This document shows, one piece after another, positions 1 to 5,499 of a stretch of 6,331 bases of DNA. The stretch comes from Verrucomicrobiales bacterium (GTDB lineage: Bacteria; Verrucomicrobiota; Verrucomicrobiia; Limisphaerales; F1-80-MAGS106). Each line of letters begins with the position of its first letter. Within the stretch, counting starts at the first letter, position 1. A program made the translations under genes and the position numbers. Below the pieces are notes generated by a model. It was not told the origin of the DNA and did not search any database. It was given only the letters and a program-made list of their open reading frames with translations. The stretch is taken from contig CANLCA010000178.1 in assembly GCA_947487925.1 (NCBI GenBank), positions 1-6,331 of the forward strand, given 5' to 3'.

Positions 1-216
1 CTGGTGGTACTCCTTCTCGGCTCCCACCAGGTCGTTGCGGCTTGTGGTGAACTCCAGCCGTTCGATCGTGTAAAGGATTGAAAAAAACAGTAGAGCCGCC
101 TGAGGGTAGAAAAAGAGGCGTGGATAACGAATGATCGCTTGCGTCAGCCGCGTCAGGAGCCGGAATGCGATCGATGGGGAGGGTTCGCCGCCGGTGTCAT
201 TCCTCAAAGTCGGCAT
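1..216 (-). CDS. MMPL/RND-type membrane transporter, N-terminal 72 residues (runs off left edge)
   Basis: This is the start of a large inner-membrane RND/MMPL exporter (HpnN-like group); only 72 codons lie in the window. The frame is open from an ATG at 216-214 to base 1. Residues 1-33 form a polar N-terminus, residues about 34-50 (FFYPQAALLFFSILYTI) a hydrophobic first membrane helix, and residues 51-72 begin a periplasmic domain. The segment RLEFTTSRNDLVGAEKEYHQ resembles what follows helix 1 in MMPL-family proteins, where a 'T.RNDLV' stretch is common. The ATG lies 20 nt inside the 3' end of yebC in another frame, and AAGGAG at 232-227 precedes it by 10 nt. A TTG at 207 is less likely. Family members move hydrophobic lipids such as hopanoids, but the substrate here is unknown. 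The family call is inferred from a short fragment, so it is moderate; the reading frame itself is well supported. Confidence 0.68.
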   Translation of the reverse strand, partial: MPTLRNDTGGEPSPSIAFRLLTRLTQAIIRYPRLFFYPQAALLFFSILYTIERLEFTTSRNDLVGAEKEYHQ

Positions 217-922
217 TCGTGTATATCTCCTTCACGTCGTCGTGTTCCTCAAGCGTCTCGATCAGTTTACTCACGGCCTTTGCGTCGGATGGCCGGATGA
301 GGACCACGATATCGGGAATGAAGGTGATGGTGGCGGTTTCGCAGCGGATGCCTTTTGAATCGATGGCCCTGTGCACTGCCTCAAAATGTGCGGGATCGGT
401 CAGGATCTCATAGCCTTCGGGTTCGGTCTTGAAATCCTCAGCCCCCGCCTCAAGCGCCATTTCCATGACCGTGTCCTCGCCCGCGCTTTCGCGTGCGATG
501 ATGATCTGGCCCCTCCGATGGAACAGTCGCGTCACTGCCCCGGAAGTCGCGATGCTCCCCCCGTTCTTTGCCAGAATGCTGCGTATCTCCGCGGCCGCAC
601 GATTCCGGTTGTCGGTGCTCACCTCTCCAAGAATGGCCACCCCATGCGGACCATAGACCTCGTAGGTCAGCTCTTCATAGTTCGCGCTATCCCCTCCACC
701 CGCCCCGCGTTTGATCGCCCTTTCGATATTCTCCGACGGCATGTTGGCGTTTCGGCATTTGAGCAACGCCATGCGCAGGCGCGGGTTCAAATCCGGGTCT
801 GCTCCGGCGATTTTGGCAAGAACGCTCAGTTCGCGGGATAATTTCGCGAAAATGCGGGCCCGTTTCGCATCGATCGGACCTTTGAAGTGCTTGACCTTCG
901 CCCATTTGCTATGTCCAGCCAT
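197..922 (-). CDS. yebC: YebC/TACO1 family regulatory or translation-assisting protein
   Basis: This is a cytoplasmic protein of the YebC/PmpR/TACO1 family. Members were long annotated as DNA-binding transcriptional regulators. Mitochondrial TACO1 is a translational activator, and recent work ties bacterial YebC to relief of ribosome pausing. The 241-residue length is normal for the family. The hallmark start MAGHSKWAKVKHFKG (1-15) is followed by the basic helical segment KRARIFAKLSREL (20-32), the motif NPRLRMAL (46-53), NANMPSENIERAIKRG (58-73), YEVYGPHGVAILGE (87-100), DNRNRAAAEIR (104-114) and the C-terminal DDVKEIYTNADF (228-239). The frame continues 28 codons upstream to an ATG at 1006. 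I take the ATG at 922 because the family begins exactly at MAGHSKW. The stretch SIATSGAVTRLFHRRG (123-138) departs somewhat from the commoner 'LG..GSV.F.F' form. Upstream I see only a weak AGG and no clear promoter. The gene overlaps the following transporter by 20 nt. Confidence 0.95.
   Translation of the reverse strand: MAGHSKWAKVKHFKGPIDAKRARIFAKLSRELSVLAKIAGADPDLNPRLRMALLKCRNANMPSENIERAIKRGAGGGDSANYEELTYEVYGPHGVAILGEVSTDNRNRAAAEIRSILAKNGGSIATSGAVTRLFHRRGQIIIARESAGEDTVMEMALEAGAEDFKTEPEGYEILTDPAHFEAVHRAIDSKGIRCETATITFIPDIVVLIRPSDAKAVSKLIETLEEHDDVKEIYTNADFEE
227..232 (-). promoter_or_regulatory. Shine-Dalgarno for the MMPL gene, inside yebC
   Basis: The minus-strand sequence AAGGAG sits 10 nt before the ATG at 216 and decides that start over the TTG at 207. 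It lies within the yebC codons for Val-Lys-Glu-Ile-Tyr near the C-terminus. That DVKEIYTN stretch is conserved in YebC proteins anyway, so the site could partly be a by-product of the protein sequence. Confidence 0.5.
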
Positions 923-1162
923 AAGCCTGTGTTGGTTGACCGATGCGTTTGTCGGCTGAAACGGCCTCGCATTCAATCCAAATTCCTTGAAGCGTGAAGC
1001 GGGCAAGTTGATTCACAACGACTTAAGCAGGTGAAGAGCAGGGCACACAGGCGCGCTGAAGACACTCCCTTTTCCCCCGCCAACGAGCTCCCGGTCTCAA
1101 AAGCATCGGGCCCGATCAAACAGCGTTGATTCAAGGCGAGCTTTAGGATTTGCTTCCAGTCC
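923..1162. other. Divergent intergenic region between yebC and the epimerase operon
   Basis: These 240 bp separate two divergent transcription units, so promoters for both should lie here. I see no believable small gene. Neither strand shows a convincing sigma-70 pair: TTGATT at 1126-1131 resembles a -35 box, but the best following AT-rich hexamer (TAGGAT, 1145-1150) is only 13 bp away. AGGA at 1146-1149 is the only ribosome-site-like sequence before the epimerase GTG and is 13 nt distant. A perfect 12-bp palindrome lies at 1105-1116. Confidence 0.6.
1105..1116. repeat. 12-bp perfect palindrome ATCGGGCCCGAT
   Basis: ATCGGGCCCGAT is its own reverse complement and lies 47 bp upstream of the epimerase GTG in the divergent intergenic region. 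It could be an operator half-site pair, but palindromes of this length can arise by chance in GC-rich DNA, and no second copy is visible in the window. Confidence 0.3.
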
Positions 1163-2230
1163 GTGAAATTCACTTTTCGTTCGATGGGTTTGAGGTTGGC
1201 CCATAAATGGGCGATTGCGAGCCGCCTGGGCCCCGGTGGCGGAGGAGGGACTGTCGAGTTTCCGGTGGTGATCGTGGAGCTTTTTGACGAGCAAAGCGGC
1301 ATCACAGCGCGTGGGGAAGCCGCACCTTCGTCTCGTTACAACGAGGATGTGGAGGGGTGTCTCGCTTTTTTTGCCAAAGTGGATGCTGCCAGGCTCCACT
1401 TCACGGATCTGGAATCGAGTCGTCGCTACATCGATCGCATCGCCCTTGGGCATCCCGCGGCGAAAGGGGCGCTCGACATGGCGATGTTGGACGGGTATGG
1501 ACAGATGATTTCGCAGCCTGTGCATAAGCTTTTCGGGCTGGATTTCACGAACGGCGCGCCGCTGACATCCTTCAGCATCGGAATCGATAACCCCGAAACG
1601 ATCATGGAAAAGGTCCGTGAAGCCTCTGTCTACCCGTGTCTCAAGCTCAAGGTGGGCGGTCCGTCGGACGAAGCCAACCTCTCGGCCTTGCGTTCTGTGG
1701 CACCTCGGGTCCGGCTCCGGCTCGATGCCAACGAAGCCTGGGGTAGCAAGGAAGAGGCGTTGACCCACTTGGAGCGGTTGGCCAACGACGGGTTTGTGGA
1801 GTTCATCGAACAGCCCATGCCGGCTTCGGCGCCTCGTTCAGATTGGATCTGGCTGAAGGAGCGTTCACCGATTCCCTTGATGGCGGACGAGTCCTACCAG
1901 ACCGCGGCAGACGTGTCGTTTTGTCAGGAATGTTTTCATGCTGTGAACGTAAAATTGGTCAAGGCAGGCGGCATCACCCCGGCTTTTGAAGCGCTTCAAG
2001 CGGCTAGAAAGAGCGGCTTGAAGACCATGTTGGGGTGCATGATCGAAACCAGCATTCTGATCTCCGCCGCCGCCCATCTGGCCGAGCTCACCGATTTCCT
2101 CGACCTGGACGGGAACCTCCTGATCACAAATGATCCTTTCTCGGGTGTCTCATGTGATCGTGGTTTTTTGGCGTTTCCAAGAAATCTTCCGGCGTTCGGC
2201 CTTCGGGTTATTCCGCGGCCAGCAACCTGA
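1163..2230 (+). CDS. Dipeptide epimerase (L-Ala-D/L-Glu epimerase type, enolase superfamily)
   Basis: This 355-residue protein of the muconate-lactonizing subgroup probably interconverts stereoisomers at the C-terminal residue of dipeptides, classically L-Ala-D-Glu to L-Ala-L-Glu in murein recycling. An N-terminal capping domain (1 to about 125) precedes a TIM barrel. Visible family marks are TSFSIGID (135-142), the KxK pair K161/K163 in LKLKVG, metal ligands D188 (LDANEAW), E216 (EQP) and D242 (ADES), the second catalytic lysine K264 (NVKLVKAGG), GCMIETS (291-297), and a DxD pair D314/D316 (FLDLDG). In characterised epimerases the DxD binds the substrate's amino group. All catalytic positions are intact, and D188, D242, K163 and K264 keep the spacing known from the E. 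coli enzyme. I use the GTG at 1163 because the family starts with a short MK-strand; an ATG seven codons later would remove it. It heads a probable operon, its stop overlapping the next start (TGATG). True substrate preference cannot be read; other cationic or hydrophobic dipeptides are possible. Confidence 0.9.
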   Translation: MKFTFRSMGLRLAHKWAIASRLGPGGGGGTVEFPVVIVELFDEQSGITARGEAAPSSRYNEDVEGCLAFFAKVDAARLHFTDLESSRRYIDRIALGHPAAKGALDMAMLDGYGQMISQPVHKLFGLDFTNGAPLTSFSIGIDNPETIMEKVREASVYPCLKLKVGGPSDEANLSALRSVAPRVRLRLDANEAWGSKEEALTHLERLANDGFVEFIEQPMPASAPRSDWIWLKERSPIPLMADESYQTAADVSFCQECFHAVNVKLVKAGGITPAFEALQAARKSGLKTMLGCMIETSILISAAAHLAELTDFLDLDGNLLITNDPFSGVSCDRGFLAFPRNLPAFGLRVIPRPAT

Positions 2231-3096
2231 TGTTGTCCTCGTTGAGAACTATGCAAGCCGTCGATCCTAGCTTGTTGATCCTGATTCCCGCCTACAACGA
2301 GGAGGGCCGGATCGGACCTGTTTTACGTTCCTACGCCGCGTATTTCGACCAGCATCAGCGCGCGCGCTTTTCGATCGTGGTGGTGTTGAACGGATGTGTG
2401 GACAACACCCTGGCCGTGGTCGATGAGGCGGCCAAAGAGTGGCCGCAGATCAGCGCTATGAATTTTCCAGGTCGAATCGGCAAAGGCGGTGCGTTGATTG
2501 AGGGTTTGAAACTGTTTCCGCTGGCCGATTTGATTGGGTTCGTCGACGCTGATGGGGCGACGCCTCCGGCCGCGTTTCATGATCTGGTGAAGCACTGCGC
2601 CCATGCTGATTGTGCGATCGGGTCACGATGGATCGCCGGGGCCAAGGTCCATCAGGCTCAATCCGGCGTCCGGAGGCTGGTGAGCCGCGGCGGAAACGCT
2701 ATCGTGCAGTGCCTGTTTTGGATGCGGATTCACGACACTCAGTGCGGTGCCAAAGTCCTGTGCCGCTCCGCCGTGGAACGGATTCATCCGAGCCTGCGCA
2801 TCACCGATATGGCTTTCGACATCAACCTGCTCTATTCGCTCAAACGCGAGGGGTTTCGAGTGGTGGAAGTCCCCACCGAGTGGACGGACAAGCTCGGCTC
2901 GACTCTGACGCGGGGTTTGGTGAGAGCCTCTTTCTCCGCCCTGTTGTCGGTGATACGACTGCGCCTGGTGCACTCGCCGTTCTATCGGTTGCTCCGGCCG
3001 TTCCGTCCCGTGGAGATCTGGCTCTACAAGCAGTTGAGTTCGCCCGCGCCGTTGTCCTCGACGGCGGATCCATCAGCGCCACAAAACCGCCCATGA
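2230..3096 (+). CDS. Family-2 glycosyltransferase, dolichyl-phosphate glucosyltransferase-like
   Basis: This 288-residue GT2 enzyme of the DPG/DPM synthase group probably transfers a sugar from a nucleotide donor to a polyprenyl-phosphate or similar acceptor at the cytoplasmic membrane face. The GT-A fold begins with LLILIPAYNEEGRI (15-28). The first acidic motif is VVLNGCVDNT (51-60), where many relatives have DDGS. It continues with GKGGALIEG (84-92), the metal-binding DxD D106/D108 (VDADGAT), GSR (131-133), DTQCGAKVL (169-177), FDINLL (196-201) and EVPTEW (213-218). DTQCG.K is strongly typical of the dolichyl-phosphate glucosyltransferase group. No true transmembrane pair is seen; residues about 229-251 are hydrophobic and basic and could anchor to the membrane. 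The ATG at 2230 overlaps the epimerase stop and has no good Shine-Dalgarno, suggesting coupled re-initiation; an ATG seven codons later is the alternative. The stop overlaps the next gene by ATGA. Donor and acceptor are unknown. Confidence 0.9.
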   Translation: MLSSLRTMQAVDPSLLILIPAYNEEGRIGPVLRSYAAYFDQHQRARFSIVVVLNGCVDNTLAVVDEAAKEWPQISAMNFPGRIGKGGALIEGLKLFPLADLIGFVDADGATPPAAFHDLVKHCAHADCAIGSRWIAGAKVHQAQSGVRRLVSRGGNAIVQCLFWMRIHDTQCGAKVLCRSAVERIHPSLRITDMAFDINLLYSLKREGFRVVEVPTEWTDKLGSTLTRGLVRASFSALLSVIRLRLVHSPFYRLLRPFRPVEIWLYKQLSSPAPLSSTADPSAPQNRP

Positions 3097-4451
3097 AACC
3101 CGGACTTGAAATCGGTGCCACCGCGGAGTTGATCTGGACGGTCGATCCGTCCCTGACGATCACTCTCGGCCTCGGCGCCTCCCGCACCGCAACCGTGTTT
3201 TCGACGCCATCGATGATCATGCTCATGGAGCGTTCCGCGCGGGAAGTGCTGCGCCCTTTTTTGGAGGAGGGCGAGGAGTCGGTGGGGGCAGAGGTTCGTG
3301 TGGAACATTTGACCGGGGCCACTCTGGGCGCCGAGGTGCGCGGGGTGGCCACCGTCACTCGGGTGGAGCCAAGAGCGGTTCATTTTGACATCCATACGTT
3401 CCAAGGGGAGCGGCTTTTGGGGAGGGGGCAGCATCGCAGAGCTGTTGTTTCGATTGAGCGCTTGCTGAACCAATTGGAGAAAAGCTCAACCACCGAACGG
3501 GAACGGCTCCGCAAATCGGAAGCGGATCGAGATCCGCTTCCGAAGAAGGAGGCAGGACCAGGCATGGCAGCTGCACCTGCAAGGACTGCGAGCTTTCGAA
3601 GCGCCGACGGCCCTGTGGGGACGCTTCGTCCTACGGCACAGACATTGGAGAGCGGGGTGAACGGCGGGCCGACAGCCTTCAATACACTGCGGGTAGACGT
3701 TCGAGGGGCCGTGGTCACGATCACGTTGAACCGGCCCCGCATCAGGAACGCGGTGAACACGGAGATGACTGGTGAGTTGGAGCGGCTCGTAGCCTGGCTC
3801 AGCGCCTCGGAGCAGAGCCTCCGTGTGGGCATCCTCACCGGGGCCGGCGCGGCATTCTGTTCAGGCGATGACGTGAGCGAACTAGAGACCTTGACGGCGG
3901 ATCAAGCGCGGGCCATCAGCCTCCGGCAGGCCCGGTTGTTTCTTGCTTTCGAAGGCTTGCCCCAACCTCTCATCGCGGCGGTGAACGGGTTTGCCACCGG
4001 CGCGGGTTGTGTGTGTGCGAATGCCTGTGATTTCCGGATCGCGTCCCACGCGGCGCAATTCGGCATGCCCGAGATCAAGTTGGGGTGGACCCCGGGTTAC
4101 GGCCTGTCTCAGCTCACCGCTTTGATCGGGAAGGCGCGGGCGCTGGATCTCTGTCTGACTGGCCGAGCTATCACCGCGAACACCGCTTTGGAATGGGGCC
4201 TTGTCAATGAAGTTGTGCCAGGAAACCTGCTGATGCCCACCGCGCTCGCACTTGCCGAAACCCTGCTTGCGATGCCGCCCCAGGCCTTGCGCCGCACCAA
4301 ACGTGCCCTGCACGCGGATGAGGGTCATTTACCCAAAGTCACCCACTTTATGGACACCGAGGCGTATATCCGGGATTTCCAGACGGCGGATGCTCGCGAA
4401 GGAATCCAGGCATTCCTGAAGAAACGCCCTCCGAAGTTCAAAGGGGAATGA
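3093..4451 (+). CDS. Fusion: FlK-type hotdog thioesterase plus enoyl-CoA hydratase/isomerase (crotonase)
   Basis: This 452-residue protein has two acyl-CoA domains. Residues 1 to about 130 resemble the fluoroacetyl-CoA thioesterase (FlK)-like hotdog family: MKPGLEIG start, FSTPSMIMLMERSA (36-49), VEHLTGAT (70-77). T38, E46 and H72 have exactly the spacing of the FlK triad T42/E50/H76. Residues about 131-195 form a charged, low-conservation linker. Residues 196-452 are a crotonase: LNRPRIRNAVN (212-222), oxyanion-loop FCSGDDVSEL (255-264), NGFATGAGC (298-306), FGMPEIKLG (323-331), GKARALDLCLTGR (346-358), A.EWGLVNEVV. E327 matches the second catalytic Glu of crotonase; the first is replaced by V307. 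So isomerase or hydrolase chemistry is as likely as hydration. The start at 3093 overlaps the glycosyltransferase stop (ATGA). The frame is open back to 2610, but that part reads through the glycosyltransferase and resembles nothing. The linker DNA holds an inverted repeat and an internal ribosome site. Substrate unknown. Confidence 0.87.
   Translation: MKPGLEIGATAELIWTVDPSLTITLGLGASRTATVFSTPSMIMLMERSAREVLRPFLEEGEESVGAEVRVEHLTGATLGAEVRGVATVTRVEPRAVHFDIHTFQGERLLGRGQHRRAVVSIERLLNQLEKSSTTERERLRKSEADRDPLPKKEAGPGMAAAPARTASFRSADGPVGTLRPTAQTLESGVNGGPTAFNTLRVDVRGAVVTITLNRPRIRNAVNTEMTGELERLVAWLSASEQSLRVGILTGAGAAFCSGDDVSELETLTADQARAISLRQARLFLAFEGLPQPLIAAVNGFATGAGCVCANACDFRIASHAAQFGMPEIKLGWTPGYGLSQLTALIGKARALDLCLTGRAITANTALEWGLVNEVVPGNLLMPTALALAETLLAMPPQALRRTKRALHADEGHLPKVTHFMDTEAYIRDFQTADAREGIQAFLKKRPPKFKGE
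3516..3543. repeat. Perfect 13-bp inverted repeat inside the linker of the fusion gene
   Basis: TCGGAAGCGGATC (3516-3528) and GATCCGCTTCCGA (3531-3543) are exact reverse complements separated by two bases (GA). As RNA this gives a 12-bp stem with a four-base loop. It lies in codons for the charged linker between thioesterase and crotonase domains. No T-run follows, so it is not a standard intrinsic terminator. Two bases after it begins GAAGGAGG, so a folded hairpin would sit directly against an internal ribosome site. Confidence 0.75.
3545..3566 (+). promoter_or_regulatory. Possible internal ribosome site and ATG for a free crotonase
   Basis: GAAGGAGG at 3545-3552 is a near-ideal Shine-Dalgarno core, and 11 nt later comes an ATG (3564) in frame with the fusion, at its residue 158, just before the crotonase domain. 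Initiation here would give a separate 295-residue crotonase. The spacing is slightly long, and the same bases also encode linker Lys-Lys-Glu-Ala, so the site may be fortuitous. Confidence 0.4.
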
Positions 4452-4551
4452 CCACTCGCTTTCCGTTGCCGCATACCCCTGCACTGGCCTTTGGCTTCCT
4501 CCTGAAGACGGCAGTGGTGCGGGATGAAGACTCAGAACGGTCTGGATGACA

Positions 4552-4581
4552 GAGGGTTGACGAGGGTTGACGAGGGGTGAC
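4552..4581. repeat. Three tandem 10-bp units, GAGGGTTGAC
   Basis: GAGGGTTGAC occurs twice back to back (4552-4561, 4562-4571), followed by GAGGGGTGAC (4572-4581), which differs at one base. A 10-bp period puts the units on one face of the helix, as in direct-repeat binding sites of some response regulators. The last unit ends about 140 bp before the next start codon. It may equally be a small slippage product. Confidence 0.65.
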
Positions 4582-4673
4582 GCAGTTCCATGATGGGTCC
4601 AGTGACCGAATTGGAAACACTTTATCGCCCGGATCTCTCGAAGATTCGCCATGGGCAACTGACGTTTAAGGAT

Positions 4674-4700
4674 AATGGGGCTTGAGCCACAATGGGGCTT
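4674..4700. repeat. Direct repeat AATGGGGCTT, 17-bp period
   Basis: AATGGGGCTT occurs at 4674-4683 and again at 4691-4700, just upstream of the methyltransferase start. The first copy overlaps the -10-like GATAAT at 4671-4676. The gap between copies contains GAGCCACA, so GGCT-TG-AGCC can form a very short hairpin. Function is unknown. Confidence 0.4.
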
Positions 4701-4722
4701 TGCCTAGGGTTTGCGCGGTTTC

Positions 4723-5499
4723 ATGGATCCACACTCTCAATCTACGGTCATCGAGGTTCCAAAAGGGTCACCTCTTGGCAAGCTTGCCGCTCCTGTCCTC
4801 TGGTTTCAGCATTGCCTTGTGGACCTCGTCAGGAAGCAGGGGCAGCAGACAGCGGTTTCCGCGGAGGTTCGCTCCATCCTGGATCATTGCCGCGTGCGCA
4901 CGGATATCAGCGATCATTTGCTCACCCTCTTCGGAGCGGCCCTCAGCGTCAGCCCCCAGTTGATCGTGGAGCTTGGAGTCCGGACTGGAGAAAGCACGCG
5001 CGTCCTGGCAAAGGTGGCGAGCCTTTGCGCTTCACGGTTGGTCAGCGTGGATGTGGACGAGTGCTCCGGGGTTTGCGATCTGCCCGGCTGGCTGTTTGCC
5101 CAAGGCGACGACATCGAGTTTGCGAAGTCTTTCCCTGCCTGGACGCGTGAGCGCGGGCTGCCGGACAAGATTGACTTTTTGTTCATCGACACCAGCCACC
5201 TTTACGAGCACACGGTCGCCGAGATCCAACATTGGTTTCCCTATCTCAGCCCTCGGGCAAAAGTCGCCTTCCACGACACCAACCAGCGCCGCGTTTATTT
5301 CCGGCGGGATGGGAGCGTCGGCTTGGGATGGAATAATGCCCGGGGCGTGGTGGCGGCGCTTGAGCACCACTTCAATGTGCGGTTCGCCGAGCGACATGAT
5401 TTCACCGAGCAACTGCCCGGATGGTTGATCCAGCACCAAGCCTGTTGCAGTGGCTTCACGGTGTTGACCCGGATTCCGTCGATGGAGGGGCACCGATGA
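4723..5499 (+). CDS. Class I SAM-dependent methyltransferase (Methyltransf_24-like)
   Basis: This 258-residue cytoplasmic protein has a Rossmann-type SAM-binding core. Motif I is IVELGVRTGEST (81-92), and the acidic end of strand 2 is SVDVDE (108-113). The later core motifs are DFLFIDTSHLYEHT (151-164) and VAFHDTN (181-187). The FIDTSH.YE.T and FHDTN pattern is typical of the Methyltransf_24 group, whose members often modify sugars or natural products. The first 75 residues are a variable helical region. I chose the ATG at 4723, with AGGG at 4706-4709 as a weak ribosome site; a TTG four codons upstream lies too close to that site. Its stop overlaps the next gene's start (ATGA), so the two are almost certainly co-translated. 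The pairing with a CmcI-type gene, near a glycosyltransferase, suggests O-methylation of a glycan or glycolipid, but the substrate is inference only. Confidence 0.83.
   Translation: MDPHSQSTVIEVPKGSPLGKLAAPVLWFQHCLVDLVRKQGQQTAVSAEVRSILDHCRVRTDISDHLLTLFGAALSVSPQLIVELGVRTGESTRVLAKVASLCASRLVSVDVDECSGVCDLPGWLFAQGDDIEFAKSFPAWTRERGLPDKIDFLFIDTSHLYEHTVAEIQHWFPYLSPRAKVAFHDTNQRRVYFRRDGSVGLGWNNARGVVAALEHHFNVRFAERHDFTEQLPGWLIQHQACCSGFTVLTRIPSMEGHR
5484..5490 (+). promoter_or_regulatory. Ribosome binding site deciding the CmcI-like start
   Basis: GGAGGGG ends 5 nt before the ATG at 5496. This strong site selects that ATG over one 25 codons upstream (5421) and another two codons downstream (5502). It is embedded in the last codons of the preceding methyltransferase. 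Confidence 0.7.

Larger units (their letters stand above)
4452..4722. other. Intergenic region between the fusion gene and the methyltransferase pair
   Basis: These 271 bp break the plus-strand gene train, so the methyltransferases probably have their own promoter. I find no clear terminator hairpin with a T-run after the fusion gene. The region holds a three-unit 10-bp tandem repeat (4552-4581) and two copies of AATGGGGCTT (4674-4683, 4691-4700). GATAAT at 4671-4676 differs from the -10 consensus by one base, but no good -35 lies 16-18 bp upstream, so it is only a weak promoter candidate. Small open frames here have no ribosome sites or recognisable products. Confidence 0.55.

Noticed and set aside
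923..1006. 28-residue N-terminal extension of YebC
   Set aside because: The family begins exactly at MAGHSKW, and the extension has no conserved features.
2610..3092. 161-codon in-frame extension upstream of the fusion gene's ATG at 3093
   Set aside because: It lies entirely within the well-supported glycosyltransferase in another frame, is rich in Arg/Ser/Pro with no family resemblance, and the ATGA overlap at 3093 gives a natural start where the hotdog domain begins.
3516..3543. Intrinsic terminator
   Set aside because: The hairpin is strong, but no T-run follows; the next bases are AG-rich and the open frame continues through it into a conserved domain.
2840..3838. Long minus-strand open frames opposite the glycosyltransferase and fusion gene
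   Set aside because: They are Arg/Ser/Pro-rich antisense shadows typical of GC-rich coding DNA, with no ribosome sites and no recognisable domains.
1163..4451. Menaquinone-type set (MenC-like enolase-superfamily enzyme, MenB-like crotonase, DHNA-CoA hotdog thioesterase)
   Set aside because: The combination of folds is suggestive, but the crotonase lacks the MenB signature around its GPKVGSFD region, the hotdog is FlK-like, and the enolase-superfamily protein carries the dipeptide-epimerase marks TSFSIGID and DLDG.
4329..4658. Minus-strand 109-codon open frame across the gap after the fusion gene
   Set aside because: It starts in non-coding DNA, runs antisense into the crotonase 3' end, and shows no ribosome site or familiar domain.
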